DNA of 64,000 bases, from the NCBI GenBank assembly GCA_030533445.1, contig CM060062.1, positions 1,071,456 to 1,135,455 of the forward strand. The letters run 5' to 3'. The position numbers and the translations under genes are program-made. The stretch is from Cyprinodon diabolis (Eukaryota; Chordata; Actinopteri; Cyprinodontiformes; Cyprinodontidae). A model generated the notes under the pieces. That model worked only from the letters and a program-made list of their open reading frames with translations. It did no database searches and was not told the DNA's origin. Shown piece by piece: positions 33,473-44,110 of the stretch. Within the stretch, counting starts at the first letter, position 1, and each line of letters opens with the position of its first letter.

Positions 33473-34593
33473 GCCGTACCACCAACTGTCAGTAACTTTC
33501 ATCCAGAGCAGATTCAGTCTCTTTCTCTTCTTATCAGGCGCCTCTAATCAAACTTGTCCAGACTTCCTGCAGCTGAATCCAGGCGTGTTTAGAGGAGCTT
33601 TTTGTCGAGGCTTTGAGGCGGAGTTTGCCTTGTTTTGATGCTGGGGGGTTCAGTGTCTGCTGGGACCAAGGCCGCAGAGATACGAGCTGGCGTCACAGAA
33701 CACGCACACACATGAACTCGCCGTGGCCAGCCTGTCCTTCACCATTTAGACCCTTAGATGGCCTCTTCCCTACTGTGAAGGGGAGGGAAAAAATTCCTGA
33801 TGAAGATATAAGGCCTCCTCCTCCTCCTCTCATGTTTGGGTCTGAATCCGTTTCCCTGCCGTCTGTTTGTTCACTAACTCTAACCTAAAAACCAGCGGCT
33901 CTAAAATCCCTCTGTGACACGCCGCTCGCCTCAGCATGAGCAGATCTCCTCTGAAGCAGAACTGTGGTTGGAAAGCAGCGACCTCCTCGTGAAAAAGGAG
34001 AGCAAGCAAAGTTTCCGTTGTGGAAAGGAGATCAAATTCCTGCATCTGGGATGCGGTCTGACCCCATCGGAGACATCAGCTGCAGGAAAAAACAGCCTGT
34101 GGCTGATTGTGTCGGATGTGGTTTATCGATCCGTGCAGCCGGCGGCGTTACGGGCCGCTCGCTAACACGTTAGCGAACGGTTTTCAGGATAAAACAAATG
34201 AGCTGCAGCGGCTCTCCAGCCTGGAAGGATTTGCATGACCATAGCTCCTCATTTCCATACTTAGACCTCATCTACTGGAGGGGGGGGGGGCATTTAGCAG
34301 GTTGATGATAAGTGTTGCTCTGCTTCTGTTCATGCATACAGAACCTAGTTAGGAGAACAAAGTGTCTGACTAATGAGTGGATTATTGGATTAAAGCTCGT
34401 CTGCAGGCCACTTTAAACTGATTCTTGTCTGATTCATGTCCTCAGGATCAGATTAACATTAAGAAAAAAGAAAGCAACACCTGTGAGCTTTGAGTCAGAC
34501 GGTCCCTTTGACCTCTGGATACTTTCATTGGTGGCTCTGGTGTTCCCACAGCATGCGGTCAGAGCCGGAGGGTTTTAAAGTTTGTTCCCAGCT
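33473..34593. other. No supported feature
   Basis: Mixed-composition spacer. Frames such as plus 33613-33888 and 33914-34165 lack recognisable domains. Confidence 0.4.
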
Positions 34594-34963
34594 TTAAAGG
34601 AAAAGTCCAGTCAGTAAGGAATAATCAATGGATCATTATTTATACCTAAAACTATGTTTGTGTTGATTTAATGAATTTAGCGTTAATCAGTAAAAAAATA
34701 GAAATAATTTTCAAGATGACTTGGATAATAGCGCGTTGTGACAAACACCAGATACAGCACTGGGACTTGATCAACAGCCGATACCGCACCGTGACAATGT
34801 CACTAACCAGTAGGTGGCAGTAGTGTTCTTTGACAAACATGGATGCCTCCAGTAAAGCACATTCACATGAAAATGACTCTGAATTAAAAACACGGATCAT
34901 TTATTGAACAGGATGGAATCATTTCAGATTTAAAGAACTTTCAGAAGTTTGGATTCTGAAAAT
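34594..34963 (+). mobile_element. Kolobok-like THAP element, internally deleted copy
   Basis: It starts at a TTAA with the end sequence AGGAAAAGTCC. The body matches the THAP-bearing copies at 41357-42070 and 60808-61945 in reverse, but most of the THAP-coding block is deleted and only the sequence after it (TTCAAGATGACTTGG onward) remains. The far end fades out near 34963 without a terminal repeat. Confidence 0.65.
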
Positions 34964-35529
34964 CTGATCATTAGCTTACAGCCAGTGACCCCCCCATCAT
35001 GACGGAGGGCAGTGATGGTACTCAGACTCTCTGTCTATGTGCAGCTTTCAGGAAGAGCAGCTGAATTCTCCTATCCTGCTAAATATGGCCGCCTACAGTC
35101 GTCTCTGTTCTCATGTTCAGATGTTCTCCTTCTCTAAACAAGGCGGCTGTGAAGCTCTGATATGAGGGTAGATGACTTACAGGTGGAGGACGGGGTGGGG
35201 GGTGGGGGGGGTAAACCAGAGGTGATGTTTTAAAAAATAGGGGGGGGGGTTCTTTCAGGTTTTTTTTTCTTCCAAACTTTAAACTTTTCTGCTGTTTCTG
35301 GGATCATAATCAGTTTATTCATGGTTTCTAAGACGATCTGTGGCTCCTGCTCTGAGAACAAAGTGTGTGTGTGGGTGGTGGTGGTGGGGGGGGGGGTCTT
35401 TGCCGTGCTGTCTGCTTGATGCAAGTCGCTGTAAAAAATTGCATCTGTCTGGTCCGTTTGTCCCCCCCGCCCTCCCCCCTTTCTCCCTTTCAGTGAAAAT
35501 TTCATTTGAATGAGGCTCTGGGGGGGAGG
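34964..35529. other. G-rich spacer upstream of fam110a
   Basis: No genes. G-rich runs occur near 35195-35250 and 35380-35398, with C runs near 35461-35480, which could form G-quadruplex structures next to the promoter. Confidence 0.4.
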
Positions 35530-35660
35530 GGTCTCATTGGTTAGACTGCCTCTGCAGATGGACCAATGTGATCCAGATCCCGCCTCCTGGCCTGCAGCGT
35601 GATTGGCCGGCTAGGCGGAGCCAGCTGTACTCTTAACCCCCCCCCCCCTCTGTGCTTCTC
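35530..35660 (+). promoter_or_regulatory. Candidate fam110a promoter with three CCAAT boxes
   Basis: ATTGG at 35536-35540, CCAAT at 35563-35567 and ATTGG at 35602-35606 lie within 70 bp, followed by the GC-rich GGCGGAG near 35616. Multiple spaced CCAAT boxes are typical of NF-Y-driven, TATA-less promoters, often of cell-cycle genes. No TATA box was seen. The start site is inferred to lie soon after 35660. Confidence 0.45.
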
Positions 35661-36048
35661 TTCAGTAGAGCTCAGCCGCTCGCTTTCAGCGCTGATCTGA
35701 GGCGTCTGGATGCCGCTGTCTGAACTGTTTGGGTTACTGAGCGGCGGACGGAGCGGGACGACTGCTCTGGTTCTGACCCGGACTTCTGCTTTATGACCCT
35801 CCAGGATTAAGAGGCCCAGCTTTAAGCTTCGGATCACGGCGGGACGGAGAACACGGGGCCGGTACCACCAACAGCTGATCTGAGACCCGCTTCACTGTCA
35901 GCTGCTTCGGACCTTCAGCCCAAACCAGGTCACAGCCGAGCGGACGGAGGGTTCTGATGTTTGACCTGAACCGCCCCGGTCCAACAAGTCACTTTCCCTG
36001 AGAGAAGAGAAGAAGAAGAGAGGAGGAAGAGGAGCAGAGCAGCTACTG

Positions 36049-36140
36049 GTGAGGAAGTTTACTCTGATACGGGGGGGCGGGGTGGGGGGGTTCTGTATTC
36101 TTCCCTCTGGGACTGACAGCTGGTTCTGGTTCTGGTTCAG
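36049..36140 (+). other. fam110a: Short 5' leader intron of fam110a (92 nt)
   Basis: CTACTG|GTGAGG at 36048/36049 is a good donor. The acceptor is TTCTGGTTCAG ending at 36140, preceded by a CTGAC branch-like sequence near 36113. Removal joins a non-coding exon (about 35660-36048) to the coding exon ten bases before the ATG. This structure is inferred from splice signals only. Confidence 0.55.
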
Positions 36141-36150
36141 GTCCTGCAGA

Positions 36151-37458
36151 ATGCCGGTGGAGACGCTGAGGCCCTCGGACGGCCGCCTGGCCGGCGTCGC
36201 CTTCACCTCCGTCAGACCCTTCAGGATCCTCACTAAGGGGCCAAACTACTTCCGCCCCCCGCCTGAGCCGGGGGCCCGTAAGCTGAGCGCCGTGGAGCGG
36301 CTGGAGGCCGATAAGGCCAAGTACGTGAAGAGCCAGCAGGTGGCGCTGACCCGCCAGGCGCCCATCCAGGCGCCGCTCATTCGTAAACCCCTGGTTCCCA
36401 CGGCGATGATGCCCCAGGGCCACGTTGGTCCCCCAGCGACCCGGAAGGTTCTGCCCCGGGGCCCGGGCCACCTGGAGAAAAGTGGCGGGCTGGAGGGGCC
36501 GGGGGAGCGGAGGCCTTTTAACCTGGACATTCTGAACAACCTGATCAGTGACGTCTGTGATGAAGGTCAGTCATCCTCCTCATCGTCGCCCTCATCGGGG
36601 GGGAAGAGTCTCTGCAGCAGCCTGTCAGCAGAGAAACTCCGCCACGCCACCTCCTCCTCCCCCTCCTCCTGCACCTCCTCTCTGCTCAGCGCCCCCGCCC
36701 CTGCAGCAGGACTCTGCCGTCGGCCCCCCCCTGTCCCGGCGCGGGGGCCGGCGCTCCCGACCGGGGCCCCCAACTCTGTGACCGTCCGCAGGGTGGACGT
36801 TCGGCCGCAGGCAGAGGTGAAGAAGCCGCTCAGGGTCGCCCTTCAACCCCGCCTCCGGCCCAGACAAACCCCCCAGGGGCAGGTCCCGCCCCCCCATCTC
36901 CCGCCACCCCCACCGCCTCCTCAGTCACACAACCAGCTCCCCTCTAAGGTTAGCACCTCCTCCCAAACCCTGCCCCCCAGCCCCATGCTGTTCCGGGCGG
37001 GCTTCATCCCTCCCGCCTCCCCCGCCTTCACACGCATCTCCAACGCCAGCTCCAAGGGCTCCGCCCGCAAACACCCGTCCCTCCACCGCTCCAAGTCCGA
37101 CCTCAGCGACCGCTACTCGCGCGCCACCGCTGACCTGGAGCGCTTCTTCAACTACTGCGGGCTGGACCCCGAGGAGGTGGAGGGGCTGGGCGGCGTGGAG
37201 CGCTTCACCAGGGCCAACTCCGACATCGTGTCCGTCTCTAAGCTCCGGAGCGTCAGCACGCCCAGCTCCGAGTGCGGGGACGACGAGCGGGCAAGGGAGT
37301 ACGGAGGGGATGAGGATGAGGAGGAGGACGGGCCCCTCAGGATGAACGAGCGAGTCCCCTACGGGATCTCCGTCATCGAGAGGAACGCACGGGTCATCAA
37401 ATGGCTGTACGGCATCCGGCAGGCGAGGGAGGCCCAGGGCGGCGTCTCCAACGTATAG
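36151..37458 (+). CDS. fam110a: FAM110 family protein, most like FAM110A
   Basis: This is a single-exon coding region for a 435-residue protein. FAM110 proteins associate with centrosomes and spindle poles, and mammalian members bind the centrosomal protein CSPP1. Residues 1-65 match the family N-terminal region (MPVETL at 1-6; RILTKGPNYF at 25-34; SAVERLEADKAKYVKSQ at 46-62). Residues 123-135 (FNLDILNNLISDV) and 212-219 (VRRVDVRP) resemble FAM110A in particular. A Ser-rich (140-180) and Pro-rich (190-290) low-complexity centre follows. Residues ~308-435 form the conserved C-terminal region: LHRSKSDLSDRYSRA, DLERFFNYCGLDPEEVEGLG, RANSDIVS, and RVPYGISVIERNARVIKWLY near the end. An acidic stretch spans 377-393. 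The ATG at 36151 is chosen because it gives the family N-terminus; the frame is open upstream but only through the intron. High GC is usual for this gene. Assignment to A rather than B or C paralogues is likely but not certain. Confidence 0.93.
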   Translation: MPVETLRPSDGRLAGVAFTSVRPFRILTKGPNYFRPPPEPGARKLSAVERLEADKAKYVKSQQVALTRQAPIQAPLIRKPLVPTAMMPQGHVGPPATRKVLPRGPGHLEKSGGLEGPGERRPFNLDILNNLISDVCDEGQSSSSSSPSSGGKSLCSSLSAEKLRHATSSSPSSCTSSLLSAPAPAAGLCRRPPPVPARGPALPTGAPNSVTVRRVDVRPQAEVKKPLRVALQPRLRPRQTPQGQVPPPHLPPPPPPPQSHNQLPSKVSTSSQTLPPSPMLFRAGFIPPASPAFTRISNASSKGSARKHPSLHRSKSDLSDRYSRATADLERFFNYCGLDPEEVEGLGGVERFTRANSDIVSVSKLRSVSTPSSECGDDERAREYGGDEDEEEDGPLRMNERVPYGISVIERNARVIKWLYGIRQAREAQGGVSNV

Positions 37459-37756
37459 CGCCATGATGCTGCCGTTCTGCTGCCTCACTGAGATCCTCTG
37501 TCTTCTGGTTCCCATGGCGACTGACTTTTATGGACGTCAATCATCAGAGGTCTTAGTTTCTGTTCCAAAAGGGCATCTCTAGTGACCTTCTAGGTATTCT
37601 ACAGCAATAAGACGTGGTTTTTACTGCCGGTGATGATGAAGGCGGAGGAAGGCTCCATGCTAACGGTACTGAAGGCGCGCATGGGTGCGAGTTTGGGCCT
37701 CAGAAGCGCCGCACAGAGACCATGTGGGCGGAGCCGTTCATACTGTGAAACCTGCA

Positions 37757-37762
37757 AATAAA
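37757..37762 (+). terminator. Poly(A) signal candidate for fam110a
   Basis: AATAAA lies 299 bases after the stop codon, giving a short 3' untranslated region. A second AATAAA at 38213-38218 could be used instead. Confidence 0.45.
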
Positions 37763-39144
37763 GCTTCCACAAACGTTTTCTAGATGTTTCTGTTAGCATG
37801 CTAGCGTGTCTTAAACAGAACAAACTGGTCCAGTTCATTCAGCGGGATTCTGTTTCATGGAAACTGGTTCCTCTGACGCTGCCAGGAAATCGGTTCACCG
37901 CCTCCGGAAGAAGGAGGTCACATGATCATGATGGTCACATGAAGCGTAGATGGCTGATGGAGCGAATGGAGGAGAGCGTCTCAGGAAGAGCGTTAAAAAG
38001 CGGACCAATATTTATATGGAGAAGTATTTTTTACTAAAGGACGAGCGCACAGAGGTCAGGAGGCGTTTTCTACCTTCCTCTTCCTCACACAGGAAGCTGC
38101 AGCGTTCAACGCAGTCAGATCCCAGAGCTGCAGACGGCTGCAGGCTCTGCTTTTTTAATCCGGCGCTGGATGCCCAAAGATGAGAGGAGAAATGCTTTAG
38201 TGAGGTGTCATTAATAAAGATGTTTGCATAAGAACCGCCTCCTCCTCTTCCTTTCTGCTCTGTGTCACTGTTCATGAGCGGGGGCCCCGAAGGGCCCACG
38301 TCTTCCAGAAGGTCCTTCACCGTTCTGATGCTGCCACACTTTACAGCCGCACCTGTGGAGATCTGGGCTTTGACTAGGCCATTCTATCTGATCACCCAGA
38401 CGATACAGAGTCCAACGGGATGTTAATATGAATTTATTATTTATTTTATACTGTCTAATGTTAGAAAAGGCTAAATATAAAGTAAAATTATTAAAACAGA
38501 AGATATGAAAACCACTGATTGATGTAAAATTAACCAACGAGTCACAGAATCTTTTAACAGAAGCAGTTCTGTTAGCATGAAAATACCAGAGAGTTTAGAT
38601 GCTGTACGATAAAATCCAATATTATTATTTTTTGGGTAATATCGGACTAATATCTGATATTAACGTCGCATAAGGAGAGACCCAGAAAAAAAAACTGCAA
38701 AGTGAGAAAAGCTGCGACTAGATCTGCATAACAGGAGCTCCAGAGCGCTAAGATCAGCTCCCCTGAGTCCGACGCCATGGATCCCCACCAGGAAAGAGGC
38801 TTTTCCTCCTCCGCTTCCTGCTAGGACTGAAACTAACAATTATTTAGCAAATTGATTAATCTGTCATTATTTATCTGATTAATAATCAGAAAGCCAAAGG
38901 CTCCTTAAACAAGATTTTTTATGATACTAAAGCAGGCGAAACTATAACTTTTCCACTTGTGGAGTTCTGGATTGAAAGACGAAAAATATTTTTTTATCTT
39001 CAGTGCAAAATGTTTATATATTTTTTTTACAATTTGGATCTAATTCCTGCTCTAAGTGCGTGGCTCTATAGGCTAAAGGCATCTTTTACTGTCTCTACAC
39101 TTGGAAACAAACCGACCAGTAAGTATTTGGAGAAGTTCCAAAAG
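37763..39144. other. No supported gene
   Basis: Downstream flank of fam110a, with the alternative AATAAA at 38213. A GATTAAT-rich diverged repeat lies near 38830-38885. Frames at 37798-38183 are chance. Confidence 0.4.
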
Positions 39145-39395
39145 AAGAAAATTAAAATCAATCCACTGGACTTTGTTTCCAAGTTTGAAGACGTTTCTCT
39201 TCCATCCAGGAAGCTTTTTCAATTCAAAATGTCAGAAATAGCGTTTAGTTCCAGGTTTTATCCAGCAGCCCAACAAAGCCTGGTTTTAGTTTAGAAAACA
39301 TGCAAATAGAAACGGATGAACGGGTCCCCCCCTTTGGAATGGGGGTCGTTTGGCTTCTTTTGTTGTTGGGCTGCTGTATAAAACCTCCAACCTAA
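39145..39395 (-). mobile_element. Penelope-like element terminal fragment
   Basis: The block from ATCAATCCACTGGACTTTG to GGGGGTCGTTTGGCTTC matches the Penelope-type copies at 1740 and 57549. On the minus strand it reads CTGGATGGAAGAGAAACGTC and then GGAAACAAAGTCCAGTGG. AGCAGCCCAACAAA at 39267-39280 pairs with TGTTGGGCTGCT near 39364, forming a second internal inverted repeat. It has no coding part. Confidence 0.6.
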
Positions 39396-39555
39396 CGCTA
39401 ATTTAGACCAAACTTTGCCAGCAGAGTCAGAGAAACTTTCAAACTTCTTCATCCTAATTGGTTCTCTGCTGTGCAGTGAGGGAAATGAGGCCGATGCAGA
39501 TCATATATAGACCTGGGTCACTTCCGGCTCCAACAGTGACCCTGTATGCTCTGCC

Positions 39556-39797
39556 CAGTGTAGCAAACATCTTATAATTAGTAAAAACTGTATTTACTCT
39601 TAATTTGAGGGGGTAAATAAGATGATCGGCCAATGGAATTATTATATTACCCTTAAAATAAGATAATCAGATCTTATGCACTTGAAATAAGAGACTCCAG
39701 TTGCTTTTTCTTATTCTAGATGTAAAGTGTCTCACTTACTGGTTCAATTCAAGAAAAAAAAGCACTTAAGGAAAATTGACTTCAATGTGTTGCAGTG
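39556..39797. mobile_element. Teleost AT-rich MITE (CACTG-ended family)
   Basis: Starts CAGTGTAGCAAAC and ends TGTTGCAGTG, with internal CCTTAAAATAAGATAATCAG and ATTCTAGATGTAAAGTG. Non-coding. Confidence 0.65.
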
Positions 39798-40820
39798 CAT
39801 GACCGTCTGATCCAAAAAAAGTTCAGAACCCTCCAGTCTGCAGTGTGATGCTCTCCTGTTCCCATCACAGAGCCGCCATATGTCAATATTTAGGCAGGGA
39901 TCAGCTGGGCTCTGGCACGCTGCCTCACAGCCGCCATGAGCCGCCGCTGACTGTCATGGCTGCTTTGTAAGTGGAGAGGCCTGCTTCATTTGGAGACGAT
40001 GAGTCCAGCTGCTGGGGGGGGGGGATCACTTGGTTCCAGTGGGTCCACAGCATAAGTATGTCAGGGCCTGGATGGCCACGGAGCAGAGGGTGATAAGCTG
40101 ATTAAAGCGTCAGGGCAGATGGGATCGCTCTGTGTGTGTGTGTGTGGGGTCCCATGGGAAAACCAAACTGGGTTGTCTGTGTTAGCTTAGCGTGTTTTTG
40201 CAGAGGCACTGCTTTACTTCCGTTAGCTCTTCAAGCGCATCAGCCTTTCTTCTCTCCGTCATTCATTCAGAATCGTTGTAGTTTCAGGATGAATCTTATT
40301 CGTTGCACATTAGAAGAGTTTAACTGAGCTCAGCGTCTCTCTACAGCTGTAGCTCACTGGATGCAAACCAGTTCAATTACAATCTCTGCCTAATTTTACT
40401 AATAAAATCATCCTCATTTCTTCACTTTAGAAACCAGTCTGGGGTTGAATTACTGTTTAAACTAATCTCCTTCCTCCAAACCCTAAATGATCTCAAACAA
40501 ACTGCAGGATATTCTCCATCCACCCCAGACCATCACACTACCTCCACCATGTTTCACTATCAGTGGAGGTTTGCGTTCCTCTCCCTGAAGATAAGTTTGT
40601 AGTAACCGATACCCCCCCATGCTGATCAGGTTTATTCTGACTGATGTGAGGGACAGAAGTCTGGGCTTAATCTCAGTGCTGGATAACAACCCAGTCCTGG
40701 CAGAAGGAGATGAATGCTAACAGTGTTAGCATCACAGGACTCACGTTTCTGTTTGTAAAATTATTTACACTGAAGAACTGTTTTATAAAGAAAAAAGTCT
40801 TCAAACACTGAAAATTCTTC
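39798..40820. other. No supported feature
   Basis: Only chance frames. A short GT tract lies near 40132-40146 and a G run near 40014-40024. Confidence 0.4.
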
Positions 40821-41069
40821 CCACTGGAAAAATCTCACTAATTTTTTTCTTAAAATAAGTGGCACTTTGCCAATGGAACAAGACAATTTACATTTGAAAT
40901 ATAAAAAAACAATTGCATTGTCTTATTTCTAGTGAATATTATCTAAATTATCTTAAGAGTAGAAATACTCATTCAGTTTGCAAATCATCTGATGTACCTG
41001 CTCAAATTGAAGGTAAATACACATAATTTAGGAAATCTTGACCTTTTCTCCTAGATAGTTTTTGCAGTG
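40821..41069. mobile_element. Teleost AT-rich MITE (CACTG-ended family)
   Basis: Near-complete copy: CACTGGAAAAATC, TTCTTAAAATAAGTGG, ACAAGACAATTTACATTT, ending AGTTTTTGCAGTG. Non-coding. Confidence 0.7.
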
Positions 41070-41169
41070 CCGAGAATGATCTGTATTCAGCAGGAACCGA
41101 ACGCAGAAATGATGAAGACAGGAAGGATCGGCAGGAAGAATAAAGATTGTTCAGGTGCTGACATCATGG

Positions 41170-41356
41170 TAAATGTCCTGTACTTATATAGCGCCTTTCT
41201 TCAAGTCAGGAGACTTGAAGAAAGGCGCTTTACACTACATTCATTCATTCACCCATTCACTCACACTGATGGTGGCGAGCTACATTGTAGCCACAACTGC
41301 CCTGGGGCTCCCTGACAGAAGCGGGGCTGCCGTGCACTGGCGCCACCCTCTGACCA
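41170..41356 (+). repeat. Interspersed repeat with perfect 17-bp hairpin
   Basis: GCGCCTTTCTTCAAGTC (41191-41207) and GACTTGAAGAAAGGCGC (41212-41228) form a perfect stem with a 4-nt loop. The following CTTTACACTACATTCATTC and CACTCACACTGATGGTGGC match a retroposon tail style common in fish. It is fused to the truncated Kolobok-like copy on its right. Confidence 0.5.
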
Positions 41357-42070
41357 CATGTGAATGTGCTTTACTGGAGGCATCCATGTTTGTCAAAGAA
41401 CACTACTGCCACCTACTGGTTAGTGACATTGTCACGGTGCGGTATCGGCTGTTGATCAAGTCCCAGTGCTGTATCTGGTGTTTGTCACAACGCGCTATTA
41501 TCCAAGTCATCTTGAAAACATTCTTCTTCCAAATGTTGGCTACATATTACGGGTTTTTTCTCTGGCCAGAAGTTCGATGGCAAATCCTCCCTCTTCAAGT
41601 TGGCGATCCAACGACCAACCCGTCCGTGGAGGATCAGGAATCAGAAAGGTGGAATAACTCTTTTTTCCACTTTTACCCGATGTATTCCAGCATCCAGCTG
41701 CCATGCACGTGGGCATTGTCAGTTTCACTATAGCTCTGGTGAATTTCAATGGTGAAGTCCTCTGGAAATCTTCAATAATTGTTGTTGATTGCAGATGTGT
41801 CTAGTAGTTCCCATTGATTTAGCTTGTAAAGCGGGGAGAATGGCGCTAGGCTTACCGCACCGTGACGTCACTGCTGGGAGATGGCAGGAGGGAGGGGCTA
41901 CTATATTTGGGCAAAGATGGCCGCTCCCAGACTCAGTGATCGCAATGAAAATTATTCTTTTTATTCTTTTACTGAATAACGCTAAATTCATTAAACCACC
42001 TTAAACGTATTAGTTTTAGGTATAAATAATGATCCATTGATTATTCCTGCTGACCGAACATTTCCTTTAA
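41357..42070 (-). mobile_element. Kolobok-like element with THAP-domain relic, copy B
   Basis: The minus strand encodes a THAP-type zinc finger: CMAAGCWNTSGK (first cysteine pair), then after a frame change GRWIANLKREDL, then PVICSQHLEEECF (the C-x2-H pair). The right edge GAACATTTCCTTTAA (42056-42070) matches the family end and leaves a TTAA. THAP plus TTAA points to Kolobok. The left end is lost at the junction with the 41170 repeat. It is near-identical to the 60.8-kb copy. Confidence 0.72.
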
Positions 42071-42296
42071 CATTCTGGCGTCATTGTTTGGATTTAGGTC
42101 TGGACTTTGACTAGGCCATTCTAACAGCTCAGTCCAGTCAAAATAACTAAAATCAAAAAACACTTTTTAATAGACATCAAGGAGGGAAGAAAAAAGTTTC
42201 TAATTCAAACAGAAGTTTCAAGCTGACTGGAAAGATGAAGATGCTAACATGAATCTTTAGAGGAAACGTTCAGTTCATCTGATATGATTCTGAATC
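42071..42296. other. No supported feature
   Basis: Short AT-rich spacer between the Kolobok-like copy and a hAT fragment. Confidence 0.4.
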
Positions 42297-42385
42297 CGGG
42301 AGCGGATTTACCAACAAGCAATACTAGGCAGCTGCCTAGGGCCCAGAGTTCCTGGGGGCCCCATAAAACCATGCAAAGAGCAGTG
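42297..42385 (+). mobile_element. hAT element left-end fragment
   Basis: GGGAGCGGATTTACC and CTAGGCAGCTGCCTAGGGCC, followed by GTTCCTGGGGGCCCCATAAA, match the left end of the hAT element at 42982. Only the end survives. Confidence 0.55.
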
Positions 42386-42981
42386 TTACCAACTTAGCGC
42401 TTTAGTTGCTATATATACAATCTGGTGCTACAGATTTTATGCTAAACCAAGAAGCTAATTTATCCTGCTAACACTTAGACATGTAATAATGAGCAGTGAC
42501 GTGAATGAAGTAGGTTTCTCATTCAGACGCTGGTTCTGGCCATCATCTTTCAATGATTCATGCTAGTCACAGCGTGTCCTGCCCGAAGCCGGCTGACCTG
42601 AAGGCCTCAGATCTGTTGGACTTTGACATGATAACAGACCCCCCTGAACACACCAAGCAGAATGTCAGCTGCTTCTGGATCCTCCACAGACCAGATCTCT
42701 GTGATTCTCTTTCATGGTGCAGCCGCCAGCATGAGGAGAAGGAGCACATTTCATTCTGTCTCTCTTTACAGAGAGCATCTTAACATGTTAATGACACCTG
42801 CTGCCCGTCTGCAGCCACAGCGACGATCTTGGCCAGCAGCAATCAGTGGAGCCATAGAGTTTACCTGCTGCTGCCAAGGGACGCTATCAGCCAGAGAGGT
42901 TGGATTCTACCTAACCTCCTGTCTGAGGGGAAAAACCACCGAAACCTCCAACTCTAATAGGTCAAAAGGTTTAAACTCACC
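42386..42981. other. No supported feature
   Basis: Spacer between the two related hAT ends. Frames at 42553-43009 are chance. Confidence 0.4.
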
Positions 42982-43196
42982 CAGGGGGGTTATCATTAGG
43001 CAAAACTAGGCAGTTGCTTAGGGCCCCAAGTTCCTGGGGGCCCCATAAAACTCTGTTCCATGTATGGTTAATACAACTATTCCTTATTTATTCACATTAA
43101 TTATGTTTTTGCTAAAATGCCATCAGAACGCTGATAATATTAAGTGTGTCTCAGCCCCCCCTTCAGTGTCCACCATATTGGATCAGTCCATTTGCT

Positions 43197-43395
43197 GCAC
43201 ATTAGACATGGGCAATGTGGAGTCAACAAGTCATCTCCATGTCATGTATTTAATCTACCCAGCCAATTAACCAGGTGAGTCCAATCTGCACAGGTTCATT
43301 CGTGGTGAAGATTGGACTCACCTGCTTCAGTGGCTGGGTAGAACAAATACATGACATGGAGAAGACTTGTTGACTCCACATTGCCCATGTCTGCT
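43197..43395. repeat. Long inverted repeat, ~85-bp arms
   Basis: Left arm 43205-43287 (GACATGGGCAATGTGGAGTC to GGTGAGTCCAATCT) pairs with right arm 43308-43391 (AGATTGGACTCACC to GACTCCACATTGCCCATGTC) with few mismatches and a ~20-nt loop. A transcript would form a long hairpin. Confidence 0.8.
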
Positions 43396-43432
43396 GCACA
43401 TGTTCAGAAAGGTCCAACCAGACAGCAGCAAA

Positions 43433-43434
<2 letters not shown>

Positions 43435-43471
<37 letters not shown>
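43435..43471. repeat. AT dinucleotide tract
   Basis: About 18 alternating AT repeats following the inverted repeat. Confidence 0.95.
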
Positions 43472-43476
<5 letters not shown>

Positions 43477-43479
43477 CAA

Positions 43480-44110
43480 ATGTCCAAATAAAATCTGCAT
43501 CCAATGTACAATGAGATTTTTCTTATTTTTGAAACCTAAAGAAAAAACAAAACAAAAAGAGACAAAGAAACCCCACCCACTCCACCCACTCTCGCCATGT
43601 AGCAACACATGTCCACCATAGTAGTACTATATTAAGCATTAACCATATTTTTGAAAGGTCAGAAAATATTGGAATAATTGAAACACAGTGAAGATCAATG
43701 TTGATGAGTCTCTCAGGTCTAATCGGGATAAAATGTCCAAGAAGGGAGTCCATCTCTGGTCAAATTTAGCCGATGTCCCACAGACCCAATGGAGATTTTT
43801 TCAGGAGTGCAGAATGACAGCAGTTGGTTGATCCAATGTTTCTTGTTTGGAGGCTCCATAGATTTCCAGTTTTTAAGTATAATTTTTTCCTCTGAAGATC
43901 ATTCTAACAAAACAAAGTATTTCTTGTAAGGATTTAATTTCAAGGAAATAACATCTCCAAGTGTCCATATCCTGGGGTCAGGATCTAAAGAAACCCAGAA
44001 ACTGCTGATGTTATCAGGATGACATTGTTCCAGTAGGTTTGCAGGTGAACACAATTCCAACACATGAAGAAGATCCCCTACAGACGTCCTCTGGCGTTTA
44101 TCAGTGATAC
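43480..44110 (-). pseudogene. L1/Tx1-type LINE ORF2 C-terminal relic
   Basis: The minus strand gives, in broken frames, FFMCWNCVHLQTYWNNV, then SFWVSLDPDPRIWTLGDV, LNPYKKYFVLL, IILKNWKSMEPPNKKHW and LLSFCTPEKISI. These resemble the C-terminal region of L1/Tx1-clade LINEs (HLFW-C..YW motif and the ILKNWKS block). Several stops and frame changes are present and no polymerase domain remains. Confidence 0.5.

Noticed and set aside
32406..33502. Minus frames of 359 and 349 codons with repeated SAYPVRSP / QHTPSD
   Set aside because: They follow from 18- and 12-bp units without stops. There is no gene structure, and the plus strand of the same array is equally open.
36049..36150. N-terminal extension of fam110a from 36049
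   Set aside because: The frame is open but begins at GTG, which is the splice donor of the leader intron; the family N-terminus starts at the ATG at 36151.
36625..37515. Minus-strand frames opposite fam110a
   Set aside because: Shadow frames caused by the high GC content of the true coding strand.
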